NCBI RefSeq assembly: GCF_009827535.1
Contig: NZ_WTYN01000001.1
Location: 1,674,001-1,738,000, forward strand
Length of the DNA: 64,000 bases
Reading direction: 5' to 3'
Source of the DNA: Qipengyuania oceanensis
Lineage (GTDB): Bacteria > Pseudomonadota > Alphaproteobacteria > Sphingomonadales > Sphingomonadaceae
In this document: in pieces, positions 45,577-54,212 of the stretch
How the letters are laid out: every line of letters begins with the position of its first letter
How positions within the stretch are numbered: the stretch's first letter is position 1
Notes under the pieces: generated by a model
What the model was told of the DNA's origin: nothing
Database searches by the model: none
The model's input: the letters and a program-made list of their open reading frames with translations, nothing else
Translations under genes and position numbers: made by a program

Positions 45577-46325
45577 GGGCGCGAATCCAGCTTGGCGAGG
45601 GCGAGTTCCAGCAACCGCTCGCTCTCGGACTCGTCGTCGAGCGCCACGAAGGCATCGCCGAGGAAGGCCTGCACCAGCAGGCGACGCGAAAGTTCGGGCG
45701 GAATGCCGCGCGCGGCCATGTAATAGCGCGCCGTCTCGTCGAGCTGGCCGACGGTCGCGCCATGCGCGCATTTCACGTCGTCGGCGAAGATTTCGAGCTG
45801 CGGCACGGCATTCACGCTCGCGCCCTTTTCCAGCAGCAGGCCTTTGAAGCTCTGCGCCGCATCGGTCTTCTGCGCATCGCGAGCGACCTCGATCGTGCCG
45901 AGGAAATTGCCCGTGCCCTTGCCCCAGTGAACCGAGCGGACGACCTGGTTGCTGGTCGCCTCGGGCTCGGCATGGTCGAGCCGGGTCACGATTTCGCGGG
46001 TGCTCTCGCTTCCGCCCAGCGTCACGCCGCCGAGTTCGAAATGGGCACCGCGCGCAAGTCGAACCTCGACTTCGAGCCGGGTGTATTCGCCGCCGGTCAG
46101 CACCGCGAACAATTCTGCCCGCGCGCCTTCGCCCAAGGTGAGCCGCACGCGATGGACGCCGGCATGCTGGTCGCCGAGAACGAGCGCATGGCGACGGGTT
46201 TCCCCCGCGGCCAGCTCGATCTCCTTCCAGTTGTCGAGCGCCTCCGGCGTGAGCGCGGCCAGCCCTTTCGAGGAGGCATAGCGCCACGCCTCGTCGCGCG
46301 TGGTCGGGAGCGTGGCGAGCGTCAC
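45573..46325 (-). CDS. sufD: SufD, Fe-S cluster assembly scaffold subunit
   Basis: About 250 residues, shorter than E. coli SufD. The beta-helix core shows GGVTLGGSESTREIVTRLDH, NQVVRSVHWGKGTGNFLGTI and the conserved DDVKCAHGATVGQLDETARYY. With SufB and SufC it forms the SufBCD scaffold. The start is read as the GTG at 46325, overlapping the stop of the upstream gene (GTGA); the ATG frame upstream to 46388 overlaps that gene's coding sequence. Confidence 0.93.
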   Translation of the reverse strand: MTLATLPTTRDEAWRYASSKGLAALTPEALDNWKEIELAAGETRRHALVLGDQHAGVHRVRLTLGEGARAELFAVLTGGEYTRLEVEVRLARGAHFELGGVTLGGSESTREIVTRLDHAEPEATSNQVVRSVHWGKGTGNFLGTIEVARDAQKTDAAQSFKGLLLEKGASVNAVPQLEIFADDVKCAHGATVGQLDETARYYMAARGIPPELSRRLLVQAFLGDAFVALDDESESERLLELALAKLDSRP

Positions 46326-46744
46326 TTCGCGCCTACCCGCCTTTCGGCTAGGAACCGCATGCCGGCCTGATGCGCCGCGTCGAGGCACGGCTTGAGGCTT
46401 TCGGCATGCGCCTGCATCATCTCGCTGCGCTCCTTGCGCGGAATATCCATCGCCGCGATGCGGTCCATCGTCTCGACCTCGGGCGCGAAGCAGCGCAGCA
46501 TCGCGCCGCAGCGGATCGCGTCGACGTCCTCGTCACCGCTGCTGGTCTTGATGCGGCAGCGCAGTTCGCCGTCCTGCTTGTAAACGCCGCCCTTCCATTT
46601 CTCGAGCTCGCGCCCGATCACGACGATTTCCTCGGCGACTTCCTCGCTCGGCGGGATCTCGAGCATCTCGTCAACCGGAATGCGCTGGGGCGTGGTGGCA
46701 GTGAGAGCCGCTTGCGCCAGCAGCAGGGAGAGAAACAGGCTCAT
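46322..46744 (-). CDS. Hypothetical secreted protein in the suf operon (140 aa)
   Basis: The N-terminus MSLFLSLLLAQAALTATT looks like a signal peptide. The mature part contains EEIVVIGRELEKWKGGVYK and then RCRIKTSSGD, RCGAMLRCFAPE and PCLDAAHQ, giving four cysteines. An exported cysteine-containing protein is unexpected inside an Fe-S assembly operon. It overlaps sufC (TGATG) and sufD (GTGA), so it is translationally coupled to both. I do not recognise its family and cannot assign a function. Confidence 0.72.
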   Translation of the reverse strand: MSLFLSLLLAQAALTATTPQRIPVDEMLEIPPSEEVAEEIVVIGRELEKWKGGVYKQDGELRCRIKTSSGDEDVDAIRCGAMLRCFAPEVETMDRIAAMDIPRKERSEMMQAHAESLKPCLDAAHQAGMRFLAERRVGAK

Positions 46745-47493
46745 CACGCAGTCTCCATCACGGCATCGTAACCTTCGTTTTCGAGCCGCAGGGCAAGTTC
46801 CGGCCCGCCGGTCGCGGCGATCCGCCCGTTGGCAAGAATACTGACCTTGTCCGGCTTCACCACGTCGAGCAGGCGCTGGTAATGGGTGATCAGCAGCACG
46901 CCCTTGTCGGGCTTGCGCATGATCGCATTGATGCCTTCGCCGACCACGCGCAGCGCATCGATGTCGAGCCCGCTGTCGGTCTCGTCGAGCACGGCGAACT
47001 TCGGATCGAGAATGCCCATCTGCACCATCTCGGCGCGCTTCTTCTCGCCACCGGAAAAGCCGACGTTCACATTGCGCTTGAGCATGTTCATGTCGAGCTT
47101 GAGAAGACCGGCCTTCTCCTTTGCCAGCTTGAGGAATTCGCCGCCGGTCAGCGGCTCCTCGCCGCGAGCCTTGCGCTGGGCATTGGCCGCCTCGCGCAGG
47201 AACTGCACGTTCGACACGCCGGGGATTTCGACCGGGTACTGGAAGCCGAGGAACAGGCCAGCAGCGGCGCGTTCGTGCGGCTCCAGGTCGAGCAGATCCT
47301 GCCCGCAGAAGCTGACCGACCCGCCCGTTACCTCGTAGCCGGGCCGCCCGCCGAGCACATAGGCGAGCGTCGACTTGCCTGCGCCATTGGGGCCCATGAT
47401 CGCGTGGATTTCGCCCGCAGGCACGGTCAGCGTCAGCCCGTCGAGGATGCGCTTGCCGTCGATTTCGGCGGAGAGGTTTTCAATGTTCAGCAT
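46744..47493 (-). CDS. sufC: Fe-S cluster assembly ATPase SufC
   Basis: A 249-residue ABC-type ATPase. Walker A is MGPNGAGKSTLAYVLGG, the signature is VGFSGGEKKRAEMVQM and Walker B is FAVLDETDSGLDIDAL. SufC energises cluster building on SufB/SufD. The ATG at 47493 lies 9 nt after the stop of the small membrane protein gene. Full length and no missing motif. Confidence 0.96.
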   Translation of the reverse strand: MLNIENLSAEIDGKRILDGLTLTVPAGEIHAIMGPNGAGKSTLAYVLGGRPGYEVTGGSVSFCGQDLLDLEPHERAAAGLFLGFQYPVEIPGVSNVQFLREAANAQRKARGEEPLTGGEFLKLAKEKAGLLKLDMNMLKRNVNVGFSGGEKKRAEMVQMGILDPKFAVLDETDSGLDIDALRVVGEGINAIMRKPDKGVLLITHYQRLLDVVKPDKVSILANGRIAATGGPELALRLENEGYDAVMETA

Positions 47494-47502
47494 GCGAAAG
47501 GG

Positions 47503-47703
47503 TTACTCGTTGATCTCGTAAAGAATGTCGGCGACCTGGGGGACGAGGAATGCGGCGATCCCGGCGAACACCAGCGCGACGAAGATGCCGAAGCTCGATC
47601 CGCCGTGCTTCAGCGACTTAAGCAGCGAAGCGACCGAGATCGCGCAGCACAGGAAGAAGCCGACCAGTACGGTCGTCGGGTCGGCCAGGAATCCGCTAAG
47701 CAT
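47503..47703 (-). CDS. Small two-helix membrane protein in the suf operon (66 aa)
   Basis: Two transmembrane segments (TTVLVGFFLCCAISVASLL and FGIFVALVFAGIAAFLVPQV) joined by a basic, Gly/Ser-rich turn (KSLKHGGSS). The start ATG at 47703 overlaps the end of the DUF559 gene by 8 nt. I recognise no family. The Cys-Cys pair in the first helix is notable. Its coding potential is supported by position in a coupled operon. Confidence 0.7.
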   Translation of the reverse strand: MLSGFLADPTTVLVGFFLCCAISVASLLKSLKHGGSSFGIFVALVFAGIAAFLVPQVADILYEINE

Positions 47704-48205
47704 GGTGTCCCCCCTTGGACGGTTTGGAATTCTGGTGATGCCTGCGCCGCGCTTCCTGCTTGTCGCCGATGCGCATTCGCATCCCTGCAGTGATCCGCGC
47801 GAGCACGGCGTCCATGTCGGTGAGGATGTCGGACGCCTTGATCCGCATCACGCGGATGCCGACGGCCTCGAGGCTCTTGTCGCGCCGCTTGGCGAGCGCT
47901 TCGTTCTCGCCTTCCTCGTCGATGTCGATCGCCATGCCGAGGCTGTGACAGCCGAAGTCGACGATCGCGCTGCCGATGACCATGTGGCGGGTGAACTTGT
48001 GCCGGCCGAGATCGGCCTTGGCGAATTTCTCGGCGAGCGCCTTGTGCGCCTCGGTCGAGTGCCGCCGCATGTCGCGCGCACGCTCGTGCAGCGCATCGAG
48101 GCGGGACTCGCTGATTTCCCAACCGCGGCCCTTCTTCTTGATCGAAGGGGCTTCGTCGGCGGTCTCGGATGGATCCTTGAGCTTGAGGGTTTTCTTCTCG
48201 CTCAT
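47696..48205 (-). CDS. DUF559 (Vsr-like PD-(D/E)xK) domain protein in the suf operon
   Basis: A 169-residue basic protein. The central part resembles DUF559 endonuclease-like domains: [20 protein letters not shown] supplies a D and a core strand, then [21 protein letters not shown] and [12 protein letters not shown]. Such domains have the Vsr/PD-(D/E)xK fold. The ends are rich in Lys/Arg/His. Why a nuclease-like protein lies between sufB and sufC is not evident. It overlaps the sufB stop by ATGA. Confidence 0.78.
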   Translation of the reverse strand: MSEKKTLKLKDPSETADEAPSIKKKGRGWEISESRLDALHERARDMRRHSTEAHKALAEKFAKADLGRHKFTRHMVIGSAIVDFGCHSLGMAIDIDEEGENEALAKRRDKSLEAVGIRVMRIKASDILTDMDAVLARITAGMRMRIGDKQEARRRHHQNSKPSKGGHHA

Positions 48206-49698
48206 CCGACCGATCCTTCAAGGCTGATAGCCAGAAGCTTCTGCGCTTCGACGGCAAATTCCATCGGCAGCTCTTTCAGCACCTCTTTCGCGAAGCCGTT
48301 GACGATCAGCGCCATCGCCTCCTCCTCGTCCAGCCCGCGCTGCATGGCGTAGAACAGCTGGTCGTCGGAAATCTTGCTGGTGGTAGCCTCGTGCTCGATC
48401 TGCGCGCCGGGGTTCTTCACCTCGATATAGGGCACGGTATGCGCTCCGCACTGGTCGCCGATCAGCAGCGAATCGCATTCGGTGCGGTTGCGCACGCCGT
48501 CGGCATTGGCGGCTACGCGCACCAGCCCGCGATAGGTATTGTTGCTGTGGCCTGCCGAAATGCCCTTGGAGATGATGGTCGAGCGGCTGCCCTTGCCGTT
48601 GTGGATCATCTTGGTGCCGGTATCGGCCTGCTGGTAATTGTTGGTCACCGCGACCGAGTAGAACTCGCCCACGCTGTCTTCGCCGTTGAGCACGCAGCTG
48701 GGATACTTCCACGTCACCGCGGAGCCCGTCTCGACCTGCGTCCAGCTGACCTTGCTCCGGTCGCCCTGGCACAGCGCGCGCTTGGTGACGAAATTGTAGA
48801 TGCCGCCCTTGCCGTTCTCGTCGCCCGGATACCAGTTCTGGACGGTCGAGTACTTGATCTCGGCGTCTTCCATCGCGACCAGTTCGACCACCGCGGCGTG
48901 GAGCTGGTTCTCGTCGCGCATCGGCGCGGTGCAGCCTTCGAGATAGCTGACGTAGCTGCCCTTCTCGGCGACGATCAGCGTGCGTTCGAACTGGCCGGTA
49001 TTCTCCGCATTGATGCGGAAATAGGTGGAAAGCTCCATCGGGCAGCGCACGCCTTCGGGCACGTAGACGAAGGTGCCGTCCGAAAAGACCGCGCAGTTCA
49101 ACGTGGCGAAATAGTTGTCGCGCTGCGGCACGACCTTGCCGAGCCACTTTTTCACGAGCTCGGGATATTCGCGGATCGCCTCGCTGATCGAGAGAAAGAT
49201 GACGCCCGCGCGCTTCAATTCCTCGCGGAAGCTGGTGGCCACGCTCACGCTGTCAAAGACGGCATCGACCGCGACCTTGCGGGCGCCCTTCACCCCGGCG
49301 AGCACTTCCTGTTCGCCCAGCGGGATGCCTAGCTTGTCGTAGACGCGCTTGATCTCCGGATCGAGCTCGTCGAGCGATTCCAGTTCCGGCTTCTTCTTGG
49401 GCGCGGCGTAATAATAGGCGTTCTGGTAGTCGATCTTCGGATAGCCGAGCTTCGCCCAGTCCGGCTCTTCCATCTCCTGCCACATGCGGAAAGCCTTGAG
49501 GCGCCAGTCGAGCATCCATTCGGGCTCGTTCTTCTTGGCGGAGATGAAGCGGACGGTATCTTCCGTCAGCCCCTTCTCGGCGAATTCGGTTTCGATGTCC
49601 GACGACCAGCCGTGCTCGTAATCGGCGACCTTCTCGGCGGCTTCACGGGCTTCGGCGTCCATTTCCGGCTTGGCCTGGATATCGATGTCTTCGTTCAT
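48202..49698 (-). CDS. sufB: Fe-S cluster assembly scaffold SufB
   Basis: A 498-residue SufB. Conserved segments include [80 protein letters not shown] and [20 protein letters not shown]. It is the main scaffold on which Fe-S clusters form. The start at 49698 (MNEDIDIQ) overlaps the stop of the Rrf2 regulator gene. A longer frame to 49797 lies inside that regulator. Confidence 0.96.
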   Translation of the reverse strand: MNEDIDIQAKPEMDAEAREAAEKVADYEHGWSSDIETEFAEKGLTEDTVRFISAKKNEPEWMLDWRLKAFRMWQEMEEPDWAKLGYPKIDYQNAYYYAAPKKKPELESLDELDPEIKRVYDKLGIPLGEQEVLAGVKGARKVAVDAVFDSVSVATSFREELKRAGVIFLSISEAIREYPELVKKWLGKVVPQRDNYFATLNCAVFSDGTFVYVPEGVRCPMELSTYFRINAENTGQFERTLIVAEKGSYVSYLEGCTAPMRDENQLHAAVVELVAMEDAEIKYSTVQNWYPGDENGKGGIYNFVTKRALCQGDRSKVSWTQVETGSAVTWKYPSCVLNGEDSVGEFYSVAVTNNYQQADTGTKMIHNGKGSRSTIISKGISAGHSNNTYRGLVRVAANADGVRNRTECDSLLIGDQCGAHTVPYIEVKNPGAQIEHEATTSKISDDQLFYAMQRGLDEEEAMALIVNGFAKEVLKELPMEFAVEAQKLLAISLEGSVG

Positions 49699-50105
49699 GC
49701 CATTTCTTCCATTCGCGCCAGCCGCGTCAGCGGGATGGCCGCCAGCGCTCCGCGCAATGCATCGTTTACGATCGGCCAATGCGGCTTGACCGAGCATTCA
49801 TGCTCGACCGAACACTCGACCCCCTCGACGCAGGCGGTAAGCGCGATCGGCCCTTCGACTGCCTCGACGATGTCCGCGACACTTATCGCGGCTGCCGGGC
49901 GCGCGAGTTGCAAGCCGCCGCCTGCCCCGCGTGTCGAGCGCAGCAACCCGGCCCGCGACAGGACGCTGACCAGCTTCTGGACCGTCGGCAAGGGCAGGCC
50001 GGTCTCTGCCGCGAGTTCGGTCGCACTGGTCCGCTCCCCGCCGCAATGGCGGGACGCGGCGCACATCGTGACGACGGCGTAATCGGCTAGGTTGGACAGG
50101 CGCAT
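49695..50105 (-). CDS. Rrf2 family Fe-S regulator of the suf operon
   Basis: A 136-residue Rrf2/IscR-type regulator: a winged helix ([20 protein letters not shown], then [20 protein letters not shown] and [14 protein letters not shown]) followed by three cysteines in [13 protein letters not shown] that would ligate a Fe-S cluster. This pattern matches the SUF-linked Rrf2 group. It heads the operon and very likely autoregulates it through the palindrome immediately upstream of its start. The ATG at 50105 is preferred over 50120, which falls in the operator. Confidence 0.92.
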   Translation of the reverse strand: MRLSNLADYAVVTMCAASRHCGGERTSATELAAETGLPLPTVQKLVSVLSRAGLLRSTRGAGGGLQLARPAAAISVADIVEAVEGPIALTACVEGVECSVEHECSVKPHWPIVNDALRGALAAIPLTRLARMEEMA

Positions 50106-50110
50106 GACTA

Positions 50111-50131
50111 ATCGGACCAAATTGTTCCGAT
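50111..50131. promoter_or_regulatory. Predicted operator of the suf regulator
   Basis: A 21-bp palindrome with half-sites ATCGGA and TCCGAT; 9 of 10 base pairs match about the centre. It ends 6 bp upstream of the regulator start codon and overlaps the start site expected from the promoter at 50136-50164, as for a repressor. Binding by the Rrf2 protein is inferred. Confidence 0.6.
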
Positions 50132-50135
50132 TGGC

Positions 50136-50164
50136 GAGTTAGTGGCGGAAAACCGCCATTTCAA
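50136..50164 (-). promoter_or_regulatory. Predicted suf operon promoter
   Basis: On the minus strand, TTGAAA (50159-50164), a 17-bp spacer and TAACTC (50136-50141). The spacer is itself a GGCGG-TTTT-CCGCC inverted repeat (50144-50157), possibly a second operator. The expected start is near 50129, inside the 21-bp palindrome. Confidence 0.5.
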
Positions 50165-50208
50165 CCGAAATGCCCTTGTTGCGAGTCATTAGCAGCACGG
50201 CTTTCGAC

Positions 50209-51159
50209 TCACTCGTCGGGCAGGGGAGCGACATTCGGCTTGATCTCGCGGAAATTCCTCACGTCGAGCAGTTTGGAGAGGATCGGACTCTCCGAATCGC
50301 CGAGCCGCGCGGGCGTGCGCCCGGCAAACAGCCTGACCTCGCGAATCAGGTGCGACTGGTCGTAGAACTGGTTGAGCAGGTCGGCGACCTGTTCGTCGGT
50401 CGTCGAAGGGTCCTGCAGCAGGGCGACCACGCGCAGCGCGCGATACTTGCGGATCAACAGCTTGGGCGAAACGCCGAAATAGCGCTCGACCAGCCGCTGG
50501 ACCTGTCGGATGGAATAGCCGGTGCGTTCGGCGAGTTCGGCGATGTCGGGATTGTAGCTCGACGACATCCAGCCGGAGACCTCGCCCATGAGCGCCATGT
50601 GCCGCGGGTTCACGGGCTTGAACTTCGAGGCGATATGCCCTGCGAGTTCGCCACACAGGGCAGCCGGATCGCGCTTTTCGTCGACATAGTCGGCCCGCAG
50701 CCTGGCGCACAGCTCGATCATTTCCTCGCCGAGGATCGCGCCGGCATCGTAGAGCCTGTCGCGGGCGGTGTTGGCCGGCATGCCGGTCAGCGCGGCCCAG
50801 CCCAGCGGGGACAGCGAGGCGCCGATGCAATGGAATGGTCCTTCGACCTCGAACGGGGCGGCGTAAGTCAGGGGTGCGAGCAGCGAGACCGGGTACGAAC
50901 GATCCGAATGCTTGTCGAAATGCATGACCCCCTTGCCGTGCATGTAGACCATCAGCGATCCGACCGCGGCAGGCTGGATATCGCGAATGTCCTGCTCGTC
51001 GCAGCGGAAGTAGAAGAAGGTCGTGACGAACGGGCGGAGAGCTTCGGGCGGCTCGATATATTCGAGCACGATTTCGCTCGCAGGGGTGAGCGCAGCGGAA
51101 TCTCCGGAGAGATTCTCATCATCCGGATGCGACCCCGAATGTGCCCCTTTGGCGACCAT
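50209..51159 (-). CDS. AraC family transcriptional regulator
   Basis: A 316-residue protein with an N-terminal sensor-like domain (YIEPPEALRPFVTTFFYFRC) and a C-terminal AraC-type double helix-turn-helix: IAELAERTGYSIRQVQRLVE and PKLLIRKYRALRVVALLQDP, then QVADLLNQFYDQSHLIREVR. Start ATG at 51159 gives MVAKGAHS. Upstream on the same strand lies an orphan intrinsic terminator at 51198-51238, so it may be controlled by attenuation. Target genes unknown; pyrD is divergent. Confidence 0.85.
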   Translation of the reverse strand: MVAKGAHSGSHPDDENLSGDSAALTPASEIVLEYIEPPEALRPFVTTFFYFRCDEQDIRDIQPAAVGSLMVYMHGKGVMHFDKHSDRSYPVSLLAPLTYAAPFEVEGPFHCIGASLSPLGWAALTGMPANTARDRLYDAGAILGEEMIELCARLRADYVDEKRDPAALCGELAGHIASKFKPVNPRHMALMGEVSGWMSSSYNPDIAELAERTGYSIRQVQRLVERYFGVSPKLLIRKYRALRVVALLQDPSTTDEQVADLLNQFYDQSHLIREVRLFAGRTPARLGDSESPILSKLLDVRNFREIKPNVAPLPDE

Positions 51160-51197
51160 GGCCGCCGCCCTTGCCACAAGTCGCCGGAAAGTCGAAC

Positions 51198-51238
51198 AAA
51201 AAAAGGGCGGCCATCCGGTTAGGGATAAGCCGCCCCTT
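51198..51238 (-). terminator. Orphan intrinsic terminator on the minus strand
   Basis: Read on the minus strand: a 10-bp stem (51229-51238 with 51202-51211, one G-T pair) with an inner 4-bp stem in the loop, followed by seven T (51198-51204). No annotated minus-strand gene ends here; it lies about 40 nt upstream of the AraC-family start. Confidence 0.75.
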
Positions 51239-51311
51239 GAAGTAGAGGAACTCGTTGCTGAATGCCTCGAGCCCTTCGGGTCGCAGGGGCTCTTTACGGC
51301 CAACGGTGATT
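51198..51311 (-). ncRNA. Candidate small RNA or leader/attenuator
   Basis: The orphan terminator needs a transcript. About 75 nt upstream of it on the minus strand is a TACAAT -10 candidate (plus coordinates 51317-51322), with no good -35. Between them a hairpin with GAGCCC/GGGCTC arms is visible. A transcript of about 110 nt from near 51311 could be a small RNA or an attenuated leader of the AraC gene. Speculative. Confidence 0.3.
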
Positions 51312-51364
51312 CGGAGATTGTATGGAATCGACACGGTAGGCCGTGCTTGCCATAGGCCGGAACG

Positions 51365-52393
51365 ATGCTCTTCAAACTTCTCCGCGCGCCCGTGTTCGCA
51401 CTCGATCCAGAAACCGCCCATGGCCTGACGGTCGCCGGGCTCAAGGCGCTGCCCGCGGGAAATCCGCCGGAACCCGGGCCGCTGGCGGTAGAACTCGCCG
51501 GCCTCCGGTTCGCGAACCCGATCGGCCTCGCCGCAGGCTTCGACAAGAATGCCGAAGTGCCCGACACCATGCTCGGCCTCGGCTTCGGCCATGTCGAAGT
51601 CGGCTCGATCACCCCCCTGCCCCAGGCCGGAAATCCCCGCCCGCGCCTGTTCCGGCTGGTCGAGGACCGGGCGGTCATAAATCGCATGGGTTTCAACAAC
51701 GAAGGCGGCGAGGCGGCTGCCGCGCGGCTGGCCCGGCGTCACGGCCGGGGCGGCATCGTCGGGATCAATATCGGCGCGAACAAGGATTCCGAAGACAGAA
51801 TCGCCGATTACGCGACCATGGCGCGGCTGATGGCCCCGCTCGCCGATTATCTCACGGTCAACATCTCGAGCCCCAATACGCCGGGGCTTCGCGCCTTGCA
51901 GGACGAGGCATCGCTCACTGCGCTGCTCGATGCGGTCATCGAGGCCAAGGGGGCCAGCGCGGTGCCGATCTTCCTCAAGGTCGCGCCCGACCTGCAGCCC
52001 GGCGATATCGACGCGATCGCCAGGATCGCGCTGGACAGGCATCTGGCGGCGCTCATCGTTTCCAACACCACGATCGCGCGGCCCGCACTCGGCTCGGTCC
52101 ATCGCGACGAGACCGGCGGCCTGTCGGGAGCGCCGCTCAAACCGCTGGCGCTCGAGCGGTTGCGCGACTTTCGCAAGGCCACTGGCGGGCGACTTCCGCT
52201 GGTCGGCGTCGGCGGCATCGCCAGCGCCGAGGATGCGTGGGAGCGCATACGGGCAGGCGCGAGCCTCGTGCAGCTCTACAGCGCCATGGTCTACGAAGGG
52301 CCGGGCCTCGCTCGGCGCATCGCCAGCGGATTGGAACGCCTGATGCGCCGCGACGGATTTTCCTCGATTGCCGAAGCCATCGGAAGCGAATAG
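51365..52393 (+). CDS. pyrD: Dihydroorotate dehydrogenase (quinone), class 2
   Basis: A 342-residue membrane-associated flavoenzyme oxidising dihydroorotate to orotate in pyrimidine synthesis. It shows FANPIGLAAGFDKNAEVPD, INRMGFNNEGG, NISSPNTPGLRALQ (catalytic Ser region) and VGVGGIASAEDAWERIRAGA, with the N-terminal amphipathic extension of class 2 enzymes that reduce quinone. It is divergent from the AraC gene and 10 nt upstream of ggt, suggesting joint transcription with it. Confidence 0.95.
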   Translation: MLFKLLRAPVFALDPETAHGLTVAGLKALPAGNPPEPGPLAVELAGLRFANPIGLAAGFDKNAEVPDTMLGLGFGHVEVGSITPLPQAGNPRPRLFRLVEDRAVINRMGFNNEGGEAAAARLARRHGRGGIVGINIGANKDSEDRIADYATMARLMAPLADYLTVNISSPNTPGLRALQDEASLTALLDAVIEAKGASAVPIFLKVAPDLQPGDIDAIARIALDRHLAALIVSNTTIARPALGSVHRDETGGLSGAPLKPLALERLRDFRKATGGRLPLVGVGGIASAEDAWERIRAGASLVQLYSAMVYEGPGLARRIASGLERLMRRDGFSSIAEAIGSE

Positions 52394-52403
52394 CGTCGCT
52401 GCC

Positions 52404-54128
52404 ATGATACGCCAGACGATAGCATCGCTCGCCGCACTCGCACTTGGCGCCTGCGCGACTTATCCCGCCACCCAGGCAGACGCCGTCGGCACCACCGGCC
52501 CCGCCAAGCAGCTCGGCGCAGTCAGCGCCGCCGATCCTCGGGCGCAGGAAGCGGGCGAGGCCATGCTGATGGCCGGCGGCAGCTCGACCGATGCGGCGAT
52601 AGCGGTGATGCTGGCGCTCACGGTTGTCGAGCCGCAAAGTTCCGGCATCGGGGGCGGCGGCTTCTACGTGCGCGGCAGCGCCGATGGCGCGATCGAGACG
52701 ATCGACGGGCGGGAAAAGGCACCGTCCGGCGCCACGCCCGAGTGGTTCCTCGATGCGGAAGGCAAGGTGCCGCCCTTCATGGAATCGGTCCGCAGCGGAT
52801 TGTCGGTCGGCGTACCCGGCAACATCGCGCTGGCGGCCAAGGCCCATGCCGATCACGGCAAGCTGCCGTGGGCGAAACTGTTCGAACCGGCGATCGCCCT
52901 CGCGCGCGACGGTTTCGAGATCAACAAGCGCCTGAATGCAACACTCGACGATGCCGAGAACCGCGCCGGTTTCAGCGCGGCCGGGCGCAAGATGTTCTAC
53001 GACGCGGCAGGCGAACCCCTCCCGGCAGGCTCGATGGTGAAGAACGAGCGCCTGGCGCAGACCTTCGACGCGATCGCCAAGGCCGGGCCTTCCGCATTCT
53101 ATTCGGGGCCGCTCGCGCGCGAAATCGCCGCGACCGTGGCCGCCGATACACCGCGCCCCGGCGCGATGACCGAGGCCGATGTCGCCGCCTATCGCGCGAT
53201 CGAGCGCGACGGGGTCTGCGGCATGTACCGCGCCTACCGCATCTGTTCGATGGGCCCGCCGACTTCGGGCGGTGTCGCAGTCATCCAGATGCTCGGCCAG
53301 CTCGAGCGCTTCGATCTCGCGGCGCTGGGGGCGGAAAACCCGGTGACCTGGCACCTGTTCCTCGAATCGCAGCGGCTCGCCTATGCCGATCGCGAACTGT
53401 ACCTGGCCGATAGCGATTTCGTGAAAGTGCCCGTCGCCGGGCTGATCGATCCCTCTTACCTTGCGAAGCGCAGCGCGCTGATCTCGCCCGATACGACCAT
53501 GCAGGCCGTCCGCGCCGGAACGCCGGCCGGAGCGCCGAGCGCGCTCGCCGACGGTGACGAGCCCGAAGAACACGGCACGTCACATTTCGCGGTCGTCGAC
53601 AGCGACGGGACGATGGTGAGCTATACCTCGACCATCGAAGGCTCGTTCGGCTCGGGCCTCGTCGCGGGCGGCTTCTTCCTCAACAACGAGCTGACCGACT
53701 TCAGCCGCGCGCCTGTCGTCGACGGACGCCTCGTCGCCAACCGGGTGGAAGCGAACAAGCGCCCGCGCAGTTCGATGTCGCCGACCGTCGTGTGGGACCC
53801 GCAGGGCCGTCCCTTCATGGCAGTCGGAGCGGCGGGTGGACCGACCATTCCGGTCCAGACGGCGCGCAGCATCATCGGCGCGATCGACTTCGGGCTACCG
53901 GCAGAAGAATCGATCGGCCTCCCGTTCACCATGGCTTTCGGCAATGCGATCATGCTCGAGGAAGGCACCTGGATGGCCGACGCCGTGGCCGCCTTCAAGG
54001 CGCTCGGCCATGCCGAGGTCAGCGTGCGGCCCGCACCGGTCAAGGGCGGCGCGGTCCTGCGCACCGAAGCCGGGTGGGAGAGCGCGCGCGATCCGCGTCT
54101 GCTCGGGATGCTGGGCTACACCCCCTGA
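52404..54128 (+). CDS. ggt: Gamma-glutamyltransferase, probable lipoprotein
   Basis: A 574-residue gamma-glutamyltranspeptidase. The lipoprotein-like signal TIASLAALALGACAT (lipobox LGAC) is followed by the large-subunit segment SSGIGGGGFYVRG. The autoprocessing/catalytic Thr lies in EEHGTSHFAVVDSDG and is followed by GSFGSGLVAGGFFLNNELTD. It would cleave or transfer gamma-glutamyl groups of glutathione in the periplasm. The start at 52404 gives the signal peptide; an earlier ATG at 52368 overlaps pyrD. Confidence 0.93.
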   Translation: MIRQTIASLAALALGACATYPATQADAVGTTGPAKQLGAVSAADPRAQEAGEAMLMAGGSSTDAAIAVMLALTVVEPQSSGIGGGGFYVRGSADGAIETIDGREKAPSGATPEWFLDAEGKVPPFMESVRSGLSVGVPGNIALAAKAHADHGKLPWAKLFEPAIALARDGFEINKRLNATLDDAENRAGFSAAGRKMFYDAAGEPLPAGSMVKNERLAQTFDAIAKAGPSAFYSGPLAREIAATVAADTPRPGAMTEADVAAYRAIERDGVCGMYRAYRICSMGPPTSGGVAVIQMLGQLERFDLAALGAENPVTWHLFLESQRLAYADRELYLADSDFVKVPVAGLIDPSYLAKRSALISPDTTMQAVRAGTPAGAPSALADGDEPEEHGTSHFAVVDSDGTMVSYTSTIEGSFGSGLVAGGFFLNNELTDFSRAPVVDGRLVANRVEANKRPRSSMSPTVVWDPQGRPFMAVGAAGGPTIPVQTARSIIGAIDFGLPAEESIGLPFTMAFGNAIMLEEGTWMADAVAAFKALGHAEVSVRPAPVKGGAVLRTEAGWESARDPRLLGMLGYTP

Positions 54129-54212
54129 CACTTGCCGCTACGGTTCGTGGAGCCTAGAGCCGCGCACAGACGCCGGAAAGCGGCGGGTCGCATTGGGAGC
54201 AGGAGCGCCAAT

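Noticed and set aside
52137-53573. 478-aa frame on the minus strand within pyrD-ggt
   Set aside because: It crosses two well-supported plus-strand genes and shows no motif.
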